Notes: a model not told the origin generated them from the sequence alone. A stretch of DNA of 64,000 nucleotides from Streptomyces sp. NRRL WC-3742 (GCF_000720635.1 NZ_JOCF01000019.1:29293-93292), one strand, 5' to 3'; positions 45,776 through 54,592 are shown, counted from the stretch's first letter. Translations and numbers: made by a program.

Positions 45776-46822
45776 CTACGCGAGGCCCGCGCGCTCCAGC
45801 GCCTCGACGCCCGTGCGCAGCGCCCGGACGCGTTCCTCCAGGGTGAAGCCGGACGGGGCGAGGGTCAGGGTGGTGACGCCCGCGTCCGCGTACGCCTGCA
45901 TGCGGTCGGCGATGCGGGCGGTGTCGCCGATCAGGGAGGTGGCGTCGATCAGGTCGTGCGGGACGGCGGCCGCGGCGCCCGCGTAGTCCTTGGCCAGGTA
46001 CTTCTCCTGGATCTCGTCGGCGGCCTGCTCGTAGCCCATGCGGCGGGTGAGCTGGTTGTAGAAGTTCTTCTCCTTGCTGCCCATGCCGCCGATGTACAGC
46101 GCCGCGTAGGAGCGCAGCCCGTCGACGGCCGCCTCGACGTCCTCGCCGACGGCGATGTTCACGGTCGGGCAGAGGTCGAAGCCCTCCAGCGTCCTGCCCG
46201 CCTTGGCGCGGCCGGCGGTCAGGGCGTCGAGGGAGAGGGAGGCGTGCTCGGGCGAGAAGAAGATGCCGAGCCAGCCGTCGGCGATCTCGCCGGTCAGCTC
46301 CAGGTTCTTGGGGCCGATCGCGGCGATGTACAGCGGGATGTGCTCGCGCACCGGGTGCACCGTCAGCTTGATCGGCTTGCCGGGGCCGCCCGGCAGCGGC
46401 AGCGTCCAGTTGGCGCCCTCGTGCACCAGGCGCTCGCGGGACATCGCCTTGCGGATGATCTCCACGTACTCGCGGGTGCGGGCCAGCGGCTTGTCGAAGC
46501 GCACGCCGTACCAGCCCTCGGAGACCTGCGGGCCGGAGACGCCCAGGCCCAGGCGGAAGCGGCCGCCGGAGAGGGTGTCCAGGGTCGCGGCCGTCATCGC
46601 GGTCATGGCCGGGGTGCGGGCGGGGATCTGGAAGATGGCCGAGCCGACGTCGATCCGCTCGGTCTTCGCGGCGACGAAGCTGAGCACCGTCGCGGCGTCC
46701 GAGCCGTACGCCTCCGCCGCCCAGCAGACCGCGTAGCCGAGGCGGTCCGCCTCCTGGGCCACGGCGATGTTGTCGGCGTCCATGCCGAGTCCCCAGTAGC
46801 CGAGGTTGATACCGAGTCGCAT
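45776..46822 (-). CDS. LLM-class F420-dependent oxidoreductase
   Basis: 348 residues of the luciferase-like monooxygenase/F420 family. It starts MRLGINLGYWGLGMDADN, with F420-binding segments TERIDVGSAIFQIPARTPAMTAMTAATLDTLSGGRFRLGLG and ELTGEIADGWLGIFF. It would transfer hydride between coenzyme F420 and an unidentified substrate. ATG 46822 is chosen because GGAAGG lies at 8-10 bases; GTG 46831 would be nearer than expected. The aldo/keto reductase gene diverges from it. Confidence 0.9.
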   Translation of the reverse strand: MRLGINLGYWGLGMDADNIAVAQEADRLGYAVCWAAEAYGSDAATVLSFVAAKTERIDVGSAIFQIPARTPAMTAMTAATLDTLSGGRFRLGLGVSGPQVSEGWYGVRFDKPLARTREYVEIIRKAMSRERLVHEGANWTLPLPGGPGKPIKLTVHPVREHIPLYIAAIGPKNLELTGEIADGWLGIFFSPEHASLSLDALTAGRAKAGRTLEGFDLCPTVNIAVGEDVEAAVDGLRSYAALYIGGMGSKEKNFYNQLTRRMGYEQAADEIQEKYLAKDYAGAAAAVPHDLIDATSLIGDTARIADRMQAYADAGVTTLTLAPSGFTLEERVRALRTGVEALERAGLA

Positions 46823-47063
46823 CTGCCGCACCTTCCAGTGGGTAGGGGTTGCCGCGAGCGTAGCCCCGCCCGCGGCGGCGATGCTACCGACGAGTAGTGG
46901 TGGCGTGGGTCACAGGGGGCGCGGTGCTCGCCCTGCGGGTCGGCGCACCTGCCCGGGCACCGGCCGCTACGCTCAGCCGACGTGGGGAGCGCACTCCTCA
47001 CCTGCGCGTTTACAGGGCTACCCGGGGGCTCCCCGGCGCCACCGGCCAGTGGAGGTCCGTCCG

Positions 47064-48044
47064 TTGGAACAGCGTCACCTCGGCCGCACGGGCCTGCAGG
47101 TCTCCCGGCTCGGCCTCGGAACCATGACCTGGGGCCGCGACACCGACGAGCACCAGGCCGCCGAGCAGCTCAAGGAGTTCGTGGACGCCGGCGGCAACCT
47201 CGTCGACACCGCCGACGTGTACGCCGACGGTGACGCCGAGTACCTGATCTCCCGCCTCACCGACAGCCTCATCCCCCGCTCCGAACTCGTCATCGCCACC
47301 AAGGCCGGCAGCGTCCCCGAGGCCGCCCGCCGCTTCAACGGCTCGCGCGGCCACCTGCTCGCCGCCCTCGACGCCTCGCTTCGCCGCCTCGGCACCGACT
47401 ACGTCGACCTGTGGCAGGTCCACTCCTTCGACCCGGCCACCCCCGTCGAGGAGACCCTCAGCGCCCTCGACATCGCCGTCTCCTCCGGCCGCGCCCGATA
47501 CGTCGGTGTCTGCGACTTCAGCGGCTGGCAGCTCGCCAGGGCCGCCACCTGGCAGCGCGCCCACCACGGGCGGGTGCCGCTGGCTGGGGCGCAGCTGGAG
47601 TACTCGCTGGTTCAGCGCGGCATCGAACGCGAGGCGCTGCCCGCCGCCCTGGACGCCGGGGTCGGTCTGCTGGCCGGCTCGCCGCTCGGGCGCGGGGTGC
47701 TGACCGGCAAGTACCGCCACGGCGTGCCCCAGGACTCGCGCGGCGCCTCCCCCTACCTCTCCGGATTCGTCCAGCCCTACCTCGGGGAGCGCTCGCGGCG
47801 GATCGTCGACGCCGTCGCCACCGCCGCCGACGGGCTGGCGAGCAGCCCCCTGGCCGTCGCCCTCGCCTGGGTCCGCGACCGCCCCGGCGTGGCGAGCACC
47901 CTGGTCGGGGCCCGTACGGTGACACAGCTGCAGGCGGCGCTGTCGGTGGAGGCGCTTACGCTTCCGGATGAGATCCGCGGCGCGCTGGACGACATCTCGT
48001 CCCCGGTGCACCGCTACCCGGACCAGGGCTGGAGCGAGCTCTAG
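47064..48044 (+). CDS. Aldo/keto reductase
   Basis: 326 residues of an NADPH-dependent TIM-barrel reductase. The barrel opens QRHLGRTGLQVSRLGLGTMTWG. The catalytic tetrad is visible: Asp and Tyr in NLVDTADVYADG, Lys in VIATKAG and His in LWQVHSFDP. The cofactor end is GARTVTQLQAAL. Start is TTG 47064 with GGAGG at 8 bases; earlier in-frame codons lie in non-homologous sequence. Physiological substrate unknown. Confidence 0.9.
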   Translation: MEQRHLGRTGLQVSRLGLGTMTWGRDTDEHQAAEQLKEFVDAGGNLVDTADVYADGDAEYLISRLTDSLIPRSELVIATKAGSVPEAARRFNGSRGHLLAALDASLRRLGTDYVDLWQVHSFDPATPVEETLSALDIAVSSGRARYVGVCDFSGWQLARAATWQRAHHGRVPLAGAQLEYSLVQRGIEREALPAALDAGVGLLAGSPLGRGVLTGKYRHGVPQDSRGASPYLSGFVQPYLGERSRRIVDAVATAADGLASSPLAVALAWVRDRPGVASTLVGARTVTQLQAALSVEALTLPDEIRGALDDISSPVHRYPDQGWSEL

Positions 48045-48091
48045 GTCCTTTCTTGACGAGCACGTGGAGTGACCCTGTGGAGCGGACGACG

Positions 48092-50233
48092 ATGAGTGAG
48101 ACGGGCGGCGGCGCTCCGGGGGACGCCGAGAAGGCGGCGACGGTCGCGCAGTTGGCGGCGCAGATCCGGGAGATGGCTCCGTTCAAGAAGGCGGGCTCAC
48201 CCCCGCCGGTCGTCCTCCCGGACCCGGCGGCCGACCCGGAGACCGAGGAGGCTGCCGAGGCTGCCGAGGAAGCCGGGACCGCCGGGGAGGCAGGCGGGGC
48301 CGTCGAACCCCAGGTGCCGGCCCCGGCGCCCGCACCGGCCGCGCCCCGGCCGGCCGCACCGGCGCCCGCACCGGCACCGGCCCGGGCCGCCGCGCCCGCC
48401 CCGGTGGACGCCGGCACGCTCCGGGCCGTCGCCGAGGTGCTGGCCGCCGGCGGCGCCCCCGCCGACCTCGCGGCGCCCGCCGTGGCCGCCCTCGGCGGCG
48501 ACGCCGCCGAGCTGCTGCGCGAGGACCCGTGGGCGGTGCTCGGTCTGCCCGGCGTCCGCCCGGAGCACGCGGACGGCTTCGCCCGGGGCCTGCTCGGCGC
48601 CGAGGCCCGGCCCGAGGACCCCCGCCGCGCCCACGCCCTGGTGCTGTGGGTGCTGACCCAGGCGTCCCTGCGCGGGGACTCGGCCCTGGAGCTCGACCAG
48701 GTGACGGCCGAACTCGGCCGTCACCGCGTGCCCGACCCGGCCGCGGCGATCGGGGCCGCCATGGAGGACGGGCAGGTGCTGCCCTTCCAGGAGGTGCTGC
48801 CCGGCGCCGAAGGGCGCAGCGCGCAGAGCGACGACGAGGAGGAGGTGCCGACCCGGACCCTGCTCGCGCTGGAGGGGCTGGCGATGGCGGAGGACAGCCT
48901 CGCCGAGAAGCTGCTCCAGCTGATGGCCACCTTCGTCCCGGGCGACGGCCGTAACGAGGACGCGGGCGAGGACACGGGCGAGGACACGGGCGAGTCCTCG
49001 GCCGAGGACGCCTCGTCGGACACCCCCGCCGCCCCCGGCCCCGCCGCCTGGGAGGCCGCCGCCGAGGCCGCGCCCTCCCCCTCCGCCAAGGCACTGGTCC
49101 GGGCCGTCGCCGACGCCGCCCTGGTGCTGCACACCGGCGGCGAGGCCGCCCGCGCCGAACCGGCCGCCCTGCTCGCCGCCGCCGCGGGCCTCGGCCTGCG
49201 CGCCTGCGCCGCCACCTGGACGGACCAGGGCCGCGACTCCTTCGCCGCCCTCGCCGGGCCGGACACCTCCGCCCTCGCCCCCGTCCTCACCCTCGCCGAG
49301 CTGCTCTCCGGCACCGCCGGCCCCGGCCGCGCCCCGGACGGCACCCTGGCGCTGGACCTCCTGGTCGTCCTGGACGCGCCGCTGCTGGACGTCGAACTGG
49401 CCGCCACCGTCCTGGAGTCGCTCGCCGACGGCACCCGGCTCGTCCTCAGCGGGGACCCGGGCCAGCTCTGGTCCCCCGGCCCCGGCCGGTTCTTCGCCGA
49501 CCTGCTCGCCGCCAAGGTCTGCCCCACCGTCGCCTCCCGCACCCCGGACTTCGGCCCGATCGGCGAACTGGTCTCCGGCGTCGGCATCGGCGAGCTGCAG
49601 CCCGTCGAGGCGCCGGACAAGGAGGTGGTCATCCTGACCGCCAAGGACGGCGGCGAGGCCGTCCACCGCGCGATCCAGCTGCTCACCGACTCCATCCCGC
49701 GCGCCCTCGGCATCCCCGCCGAGCAGGTGGTGCTGATCACCCCCGGCCACGGCGGGACGGGCGGCACCCGGGCGCTCAACGCCGCCGCCAAGGCCCGCCT
49801 CAACCCGGGCCCCGGCCGCTTCGGCGGCTTCGACCCCGGCGACCGCGTGGTCGACTCCCCCGCGCCCGGCCTCGTCCGCCCCGCCCGGGTGCTGGACGGT
49901 GACGCGACGGGCCTGCACCTCGAGTACGCGGACGGCTCCCGCCGCACCGTCCCGCCCGCCGAGGTCGGCCGGCTGCGGCACGGCTGGGCGCTGACGGTCC
50001 ACCAGGCGCTCGGCCGCCGCTGGCCGGGCGCGGTGGTCGTACTGCCCGAGGACGCCGGGCCGGCGCTCACCCGGCAGTGGGTGTACACGGCCTTCGGCCG
50101 GGGCGAGCGGCACCTGTCGGTCGTGCACGCGGCGGGCCCGGCGCTCGCCCAGGCCGTCGCCGAGCGCCCGGCGCAGCAGCGCACCACCCGCCTGCGGGCG
50201 ATCCTCGCCGAGAACGCGGCCGAGACGGAGTAG
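48092..50233 (+). CDS. RecD2-like protein with HhH domain and decayed helicase motifs
   Basis: 713 residues. The first about 105 are disordered and Pro/Ala-rich. A RecD2-type helix-hairpin-helix region follows (LREDPWAVLGLPGVRPEHADGF and the next helices), then an acidic linker. The remainder aligns with RecD2/UvrD-superfamily-1 helicases: LVLSGDPGQLWSPGPGRFFADLL (motif III), FDPGDRVVDSPAPGLVRPARVLDGD (SH3-like insertion), HGWALTVHQALGRRWPGAVVV and LTRQWVYTAFGRGERHLSVV (motifs V-VI). The Walker A place reads LHTGGEAARAEP, with no GKT, and the Walker B place reads VVLDAPLLD instead of DEAS. It probably cannot hydrolyse ATP. The start is between GTG 48077 and ATG 48092. Confidence 0.8.
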   Translation: MSETGGGAPGDAEKAATVAQLAAQIREMAPFKKAGSPPPVVLPDPAADPETEEAAEAAEEAGTAGEAGGAVEPQVPAPAPAPAAPRPAAPAPAPAPARAAAPAPVDAGTLRAVAEVLAAGGAPADLAAPAVAALGGDAAELLREDPWAVLGLPGVRPEHADGFARGLLGAEARPEDPRRAHALVLWVLTQASLRGDSALELDQVTAELGRHRVPDPAAAIGAAMEDGQVLPFQEVLPGAEGRSAQSDDEEEVPTRTLLALEGLAMAEDSLAEKLLQLMATFVPGDGRNEDAGEDTGEDTGESSAEDASSDTPAAPGPAAWEAAAEAAPSPSAKALVRAVADAALVLHTGGEAARAEPAALLAAAAGLGLRACAATWTDQGRDSFAALAGPDTSALAPVLTLAELLSGTAGPGRAPDGTLALDLLVVLDAPLLDVELAATVLESLADGTRLVLSGDPGQLWSPGPGRFFADLLAAKVCPTVASRTPDFGPIGELVSGVGIGELQPVEAPDKEVVILTAKDGGEAVHRAIQLLTDSIPRALGIPAEQVVLITPGHGGTGGTRALNAAAKARLNPGPGRFGGFDPGDRVVDSPAPGLVRPARVLDGDATGLHLEYADGSRRTVPPAEVGRLRHGWALTVHQALGRRWPGAVVVLPEDAGPALTRQWVYTAFGRGERHLSVVHAAGPALAQAVAERPAQQRTTRLRAILAENAAETE

Positions 50234-50284
50234 AGCCTCCGTACGGACGACGAGCCGTACGGACTGCGAGCCGTACGAACGGCA

Positions 50285-50318
50285 ACGGGCGGGCCCACTG
50301 TCGTGTGGGCCCGCCCGT
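50285..50318. terminator. Bidirectional terminator
   Basis: Perfect 14-bp arms (50285-50298 / 50305-50318) with loop tgtcgt between the convergent RecD2-like and hypothetical genes. Confidence 0.85.
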
Positions 50319-50353
50319 GCCGTTCCGCCTCTCGCCAGGCGGGGCTCAGTGGT

Positions 50354-50953
50354 TCAGTCGTCAGGGTCCTCGTCGTCGTAGACCTCGCTGACGTCGAACC
50401 GGCAGATCAGCAGCCGCGGATCGGCGTGCTCGAAGGGCTCCGGCAGCCACTCCCCCGGATCGGTCGGCTCGGCCGCCGCGACCCAGAGCGTGGAGTCCGC
50501 CTCCTCGAGGCCGAACTCCTCGCTGCGGGCGGCGATCTCGTCCGGCTCGTACTCGCCGAACAGCACACCGATCGCGGCGTTGACCCCGCCGACGCCGCCC
50601 GGGGTGAGCGAGTCGTCGAGCCGCTCCGCCTGGGCGCGCAGCCGCGCGGGGTCGGCCACGTGGTAGTCGCGGCGGATCAGCACGCTGATCGCCTCGGGCT
50701 GTTCGGGACCGTGGTAGCCACCCGGCCCCTCGTCCCCCGGGATCTCGAAGGGGGTGACCTCGTCGTAGACCTCGTAGAGGATTTGGTCGTAGGCGATGGC
50801 CGCCGTCGCGAGCTGCTCGTAGGCGGCGGACACAGCGGGATCGTCCGCTGCGCTGGGGCTTGACACCGCTTCCAGATGACGGTCGATGGCGGCCTTGACC
50901 GCCTCGGCGGCGGCGCGTACCTCGGCAATGGTGGGCTGCGCGGCATCAGACAT
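50354..50953 (-). CDS. Conserved hypothetical protein (acidic, soluble)
   Basis: 199 residues with no signal peptide or membrane helix. An N-terminal helical part (TIAEVRAAAEAVKAAIDRHLEAV) precedes a mixed alpha/beta region (AISVLIRRDYHVADPARLRAQAERLDD). The C-terminus is acidic (DVSEVYDDEDPDD). I do not recognise a named family. ATG 50953 is taken as start because the N-terminus before it is not conserved-looking. It converges with the RecD2-like gene. Confidence 0.75.
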   Translation of the reverse strand: MSDAAQPTIAEVRAAAEAVKAAIDRHLEAVSSPSAADDPAVSAAYEQLATAAIAYDQILYEVYDEVTPFEIPGDEGPGGYHGPEQPEAISVLIRRDYHVADPARLRAQAERLDDSLTPGGVGGVNAAIGVLFGEYEPDEIAARSEEFGLEEADSTLWVAAAEPTDPGEWLPEPFEHADPRLLICRFDVSEVYDDEDPDD

Positions 50954-51284
50954 GGTGCAGACGCTATCTCCCCTCGGCGTCGGCACGCACAGCGGTTGTC
51001 ACCTACGCCCTGGATTTCACCGCAACTTCCCCCCTGATGTCCGATCCGCGCCGTTCTGTCCCCGCGCCCCGCGGGCGCGGGGGGCGCGTGCGGGGCCGTC
51101 CGGGTGCGGCTACGCGCGCCGGGATCGGGGTATCCCCTCCACGGAGGCAACAGAACTGATGCACTGTCAGACCAGGGCCCGGAACCACGCCCTCCCGATG
51201 GCGGGAGGACGGCCGGAAATACCCGGGCCGACTGTCCGGGGCACGCCGTAAGGTTGCGTGCAGCCGATCCCCAGGAGGAGCGTC
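50954..51284. other. Gene-free divergent intergenic region (331 bp)
   Basis: Between the acidic hypothetical gene (minus strand) and the DUF5703 gene (plus strand). It holds both promoters and a GC-only hairpin around 51065-51095. I see no ORF with coding character, no tRNA and no recognisable riboswitch. Confidence 0.5.
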
Positions 51285-51494
51285 TTGATCCCAGCGAAGC
51301 CGGTCCGGCAGCCGGAGTACGAGTACCAGTCCCTGCGGATGCCGCGCGGCACCACGCGCAACGCGGCACGCCAACTGCTGACCGAGCACGCCGAGTACGG
51401 GCACTGGGAGCTCGACCGGCTGCGGCTTTTCCCGGACGGCAGTCGGACGGTCCGGCTCAGGCGCAGGATCATCCGGCAGGTCCGCAGCTGGTGA
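51285..51494 (+). CDS. DUF5703 family protein
   Basis: 69 residues, highly basic at the C-terminus (TVRLRRRIIRQVRSW), with the family core YEYQSLRMPRGTTRNAARQLLTEHAEYGHWELDRLRL. The fold is likely a small alpha/beta protein. TTG 51285 is the start: AGGAGGAG lies 5-8 bases before it and the coding sequence of the family starts here. Function unknown; possibly a nucleic-acid-binding or ribosome-associated protein from its charge, but that is inference only. Confidence 0.85.
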   Translation: MIPAKPVRQPEYEYQSLRMPRGTTRNAARQLLTEHAEYGHWELDRLRLFPDGSRTVRLRRRIIRQVRSW

Positions 51495-51523
51495 CGGCCT
51501 GGGCTTCGCATCGATCCTTCACG

Positions 51524-51563
51524 CACCCGAGGCCGCCCGTAGAACGGGCGGCCTCGGGTGTTT
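51524..51563. terminator. Bidirectional terminator between DUF5703 gene and long chaplin
   Basis: Perfect 17-bp stem (51524-51540 / 51544-51560), loop aga, followed by TTT on the plus strand. Confidence 0.9.
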
Positions 51564-51591
51564 CGCTTCTTCGGCGCTTCCGCGCCCGGGC

Positions 51592-52443
51592 TCAGCGGGC
51601 GCCGGCGCGGGAGCGGCGGTAGAGCACGCCGCCGCCCAGCAGCAGGGCGAGCCCGGCGGCGCCGAGCAGTTCCACGTCGCCGGCGCCGGTGGAGGCCAGC
51701 TGGCTGCCGGGTGCGGTGGCCTGGGCGGCGGTGGTGCGGGCGGAGGCCGGGACGGCCTGGGTGCTCGCGCCGGTGGCCGCGGTGCCCGGGGCGGCGGGGG
51801 TGGAGGGCGCGGCGGGGGTGGCGCCTTCGGACGGGCCGCCGTTGCGCCCGCTGCCCGGGGTGGTGTCGCCGCCGGGCGGCGGGGTGTGGTGGTCGTCGGG
51901 GCAGTCGTCGCTCGGCTTCGGAGCGGGCGCGGGCTGCGCGACGTTGCCGCAGGAGTTGCCGAAGGCCGGGTTGGCGGCGCCGGCCGCGTCCGCGGAGTTG
52001 CCGCAGACGTTGACCGGGATGTGCACCGGGGCCTGGACGCTGTTGCCGGAGAGCACGCCGGGCGAACCGGCCGCGGTGCCGGAGGCGGAGGATCCGGCGG
52101 TGGTGCCCCGGTTGCCGCCGGTGCTCGATCCCGCGGTGCCCGTACCTCCCTGGCCGCTCTGGCCGCCCTGGCCCTGCTGCGGGGCCGCGTGGCGGGCGCC
52201 GCTCGCGTTGGCGCAGCGGTTGGCGAAGGCCGGGTTGAGTGCGCCGATCACGTCGACGGTGTTGCCGCAGGCGTTGACCGGCACCTCGACCGGCACCTGG
52301 ACCGAGTTCCCGGAGGCGACGCCCGGCGAGCCGGCCGCCGTTCCCTGAGCCTCAGCACCCGCGTAGGCGTAGCCGGCGGTCGAGGCCAACACACTGCCGG
52401 TGGCCACGGCCGTGAGGATGCCCTTCTTGGCTACATTCCTCAT
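51592..52443 (-). CDS. Long chaplin with two chaplin domains and sortase signal
   Basis: 283 residues. A Sec signal peptide (about 1-29, MRNVAKKGILTAVATGSVLAS, cleavage after AYA) precedes two chaplin domains: the first spans about 38-80, GTAAGSPGVASGNSVQVPVEVPVNACGNTVDVIGALNPAFANRC-like; the second about 122-165. Each has two cysteines. A Pro/Gly-rich spacer leads to the LASTG sorting motif, hydrophobic helix and YRRSR tail, so sortase E should anchor it to the wall. Long chaplins of this build cover aerial hyphae and spores and help make them hydrophobic. Start ATG 52443 has AGGGGA. Confidence 0.95.
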   Translation of the reverse strand: MRNVAKKGILTAVATGSVLASTAGYAYAGAEAQGTAAGSPGVASGNSVQVPVEVPVNACGNTVDVIGALNPAFANRCANASGARHAAPQQGQGGQSGQGGTGTAGSSTGGNRGTTAGSSASGTAAGSPGVLSGNSVQAPVHIPVNVCGNSADAAGAANPAFGNSCGNVAQPAPAPKPSDDCPDDHHTPPPGGDTTPGSGRNGGPSEGATPAAPSTPAAPGTAATGASTQAVPASARTTAAQATAPGSQLASTGAGDVELLGAAGLALLLGGGVLYRRSRAGAR

Positions 52444-52550
52444 TTTTTCCCCTGACGTTTCGAGACGACGTGGTGACCTTGCCGCGGGCCTTTCCCGCGC
52501 GTGGATGCGCCGGTGCCCAATCGGTTGACATGACCTGTCGGAAAGTCGGA

Positions 52551-52570
52551 ATTTCCGTATATCCGGAAAT
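52551..52570. promoter_or_regulatory. Dyad upstream of the long chaplin gene
   Basis: ATTTCCG-tatatc-CGGAAAT, a perfect 7-bp dyad about 108 bp before the chaplin start. It may be an operator for a developmental regulator. No regulator can be named from sequence. Confidence 0.4.
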
Positions 52571-52686
52571 CACCCAAGGTCTTCGACTGCACAGGAGTTA
52601 ACGACAGGCCAACAGTGAGGTTGAGCCGAATGAAGAGTCTTCACCCGATCGAGGGACGACCCCGGCGGTACCCCGGACATGCGAAC

Positions 52687-52719
52687 GCCCCCGGTGCGGC
52701 GCGTCCGCCGCCCGGGGGC
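52687..52719 (-). terminator. Hairpin downstream of the short chaplin gene
   Basis: 8-bp stem gcccccgg / ccgggggc with GC-rich loop, after the short chaplin stop on the minus strand. Confidence 0.5.
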
Positions 52720-52761
52720 TCGAGTGAGTCCTCAACGGGCCTCGACGGCCCGGAGGTCTAC

Positions 52762-53004
52762 TCAGAAGTTGGCGCAGTGGTTGCCGAACGCCGGGTTCAG
52801 CACGCCGATCACGCTGACGGTGTTGCCGCACAGGTTCACCGGGATGTGGACCGGGATCTGGACCTGGTTGCCGGACACGACGCCCGGGGAACCGGCCGCG
52901 ACACCCTCGGCACCGGCGCCGCCGTGAGCGGACGCCACGCCGGCGGCGGCGAGCACGAGACCACCGGTGGCGGCGGCAACGGCGGCGATCTTCTTGACCT
53001 TCAT
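52762..53004 (-). CDS. Short chaplin (secreted amyloid surface protein)
   Basis: 80 residues from ATG 53004 (AGGAGGA directly upstream; another ATG lies at 53007). The signal peptide MKVKKIAAVAAATGGLVLAA ends at ASA. The single chaplin domain holds GVAAGSPGVVSGNQVQIPVH, LCGNTVSVIGVLNPAFGNHC and ends NF, with two cysteines. Short chaplins polymerise into amyloid rodlets at the air interface. It is anchored by no sorting signal, so it depends on co-assembly. It is the only short chaplin here; others are expected elsewhere in the genome. Confidence 0.95.
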   Translation of the reverse strand: MKVKKIAAVAAATGGLVLAAAGVASAHGGAGAEGVAAGSPGVVSGNQVQIPVHIPVNLCGNTVSVIGVLNPAFGNHCANF

Positions 53005-53209
53005 CATTCCTCCTGTATGGACAACGCAACCCGTTCGGCGGGCTGCACAGGGATGAACGACGCTGCGGCGAACGGGGTACGGAACATCTGTGCCGTTCAC
53101 TCTCAACGGTGATCGTTCGCACGGATGACCGGCGCCGAATTCCAAGGGGAATCGTTTCTGTTGATCTCTTTTCGCCCGTCCCACAATCATGCGCTCCGAC
53201 AATGCGAAC

Positions 53210-53239
53210 GGCCCGCTCCCGGAGCTCCGGGAGCGGGCC
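53210..53239 (-). terminator. Terminator of the M20 peptidase gene
   Basis: Perfect 13-bp stem (53210-53222 / 53227-53239), loop agct, 15 bp after the peptidase stop on the minus strand. Confidence 0.85.
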
Positions 53240-53254
53240 GACCCGGTCACCTGA

Positions 53255-54586
53255 TCAGCAGGCGTCGATGAAGCGGTCAAGCACCCGGACGCCGAACTTG
53301 AGCCCGTCCACCGGCACCCGCTCGTCCACGCCGTGGAACATCCCCGCGAAGTCCATCTCCGGCGGCAGCTGCAGCGGCGCGAAGCCGAAGCAGCGGATGC
53401 CGAGGTCCTGGAAGGACTTGGCGTCCGTCCCGCCCGACAGGCAGTACGGCACCGCGCGGGCGATCGGGTCCTCCGCGCGCAGCGCGGTCTGCATCGCCTC
53501 GACCAGCGCGCCGTCGAAGTCCGTCTCGATCGCCTTGTCCGTGTGCAGGCTCTCGCGCTTCACGCGCGGGCCCAGCACGCTGTCCAGCTCGGCGAGGAAC
53601 TCCTCCTCGTAGCCGGGCAGGAAGCGCCCGTCCACGTGGGCGGTGGCCTGACCGGGGATCACGTTCACCTTGTAGCCCGCGCCGAGCATGGTCGGCTGGG
53701 CGGTGTTGCGGAAGGTGGTGCCGATCATCTTGGCGATGCCGCCGAGGACGCGGACCACCTCGTCCATGTCCTCCGGGTCCAGCCGGTAGCCGAGCACGTC
53801 CGACAGCTCGTCCAGGAAGGCCCGCACGCTGGGGGTGATCCGCAGCGGGAACTTGTGGCGGCCCAGGCGGGCGACGGCCTCGCACAGCTCGGTGATCGCG
53901 TTGTCGTCGTTGGCCATCGAGCCGTGCCCGGCGCGGCCCTCGACCGTCAGGCGCATCCAGTGCATGCCCTTCTCGGCCGTCTCCACCAGGTAGAACCGGG
54001 CCTGGTCGTTGACGGTGAAGGAGAAGCCGCCGACCTCGCCGATGCCCTCGGTCACGCCCTCGAACAGCTCCGGGTGCTTGTCCACCAGGAAGCGGGCGCC
54101 GTAGGTGCCGCCGGCCTCCTCGTCCGCGAGGAAGGCGAGCACCAGGTCGCGCGGGGGCTTGCGGCCGGTGCGCAGCCGGTCGCGGACGACCGCGAGGGTC
54201 ATCGCGTCCATGTCCTTCATGTCGACCGCGCCGCGGCCCCAGACGCAGCCGTCGGCGATCTCGCCGCCGAAGGGGTCGTACGTCCAGTCCGCCGCGTTGG
54301 CCGGCACCACGTCGGTGTGGCCGTGGATGAGCAGGCCCGGGCGGGAGCGGTCCTCGCCCTCGATCCGGACCACGGTCGAGGCCCGGCCCTTGGCCGACTC
54401 GAAGATCTGCGGCTCGATGCCGAACTCCGCGAGCTGCTCCGCCACGTACTCGGCGGCCTTGCGCTCGCCCGGGCCGGAGCCGTCGCCGTAGTTGCTGGTG
54501 TCGATCCGGATCAGGTCGCGACAGATCTCGGCGACCTCGGACTCCGCCGTCACCTTCGGCCCCGCCGACTCGCTCCGCTCGCTCAC
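53255..54586 (-). CDS. M20/M28-type zinc peptidase (dipeptidase/deacylase)
   Basis: 443 residues. Co-catalytic zinc ligands are visible: His in LIHGHTDVVPA, Asp in GRGAVDMKD, the Glu-Glu pair in ADEEAGGTYG, a later Asp and the C-terminal His region (MFHGVDERV). The dimerisation domain spans about 200-310 (RAGHGSMANDDNA). Family members cleave dipeptides, acylated amino acids or succinyl-diaminopimelate; the exact substrate is not evident. Start is GTG 54586 (GAGGAG at 5-7 bases). The first coded residues MSERSES come from the GAGCGAGCGGAGCGAG-type short repeat. Confidence 0.9.
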   Translation of the reverse strand: MSERSESAGPKVTAESEVAEICRDLIRIDTSNYGDGSGPGERKAAEYVAEQLAEFGIEPQIFESAKGRASTVVRIEGEDRSRPGLLIHGHTDVVPANAADWTYDPFGGEIADGCVWGRGAVDMKDMDAMTLAVVRDRLRTGRKPPRDLVLAFLADEEAGGTYGARFLVDKHPELFEGVTEGIGEVGGFSFTVNDQARFYLVETAEKGMHWMRLTVEGRAGHGSMANDDNAITELCEAVARLGRHKFPLRITPSVRAFLDELSDVLGYRLDPEDMDEVVRVLGGIAKMIGTTFRNTAQPTMLGAGYKVNVIPGQATAHVDGRFLPGYEEEFLAELDSVLGPRVKRESLHTDKAIETDFDGALVEAMQTALRAEDPIARAVPYCLSGGTDAKSFQDLGIRCFGFAPLQLPPEMDFAGMFHGVDERVPVDGLKFGVRVLDRFIDAC

Positions 54587-54592
54587 GGTCAC
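54567..54592. repeat. GAGCGAAGCGA-like element inside the M20 peptidase start
   Basis: The reverse complement reads gtgagcgagcggagcgagtc, a relative of the gagcgaagcga strings at 881 and 934. It encodes the first residues (SERSES) of the peptidase. Confidence 0.5.

Larger units (their letters stand above)
52444..52761. other. Intergenic region between the two chaplin genes (318 bp)
   Basis: It contains the long-chaplin leader and promoter, the ATTTCCG/CGGAAAT dyad, and a terminator-like hairpin near 52687-52719 for the short chaplin. No coding frame is evident. The stretch is clearly less GC-rich around 52540-52610 than its neighbours, as expected for a promoter. Confidence 0.5.

Noticed and set aside
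45741..45790. Tandem repeat gcctacgcggt-like around the LLM gene end
   Set aside because: Units are short, imperfect and partly coding; no more than low-complexity drift.
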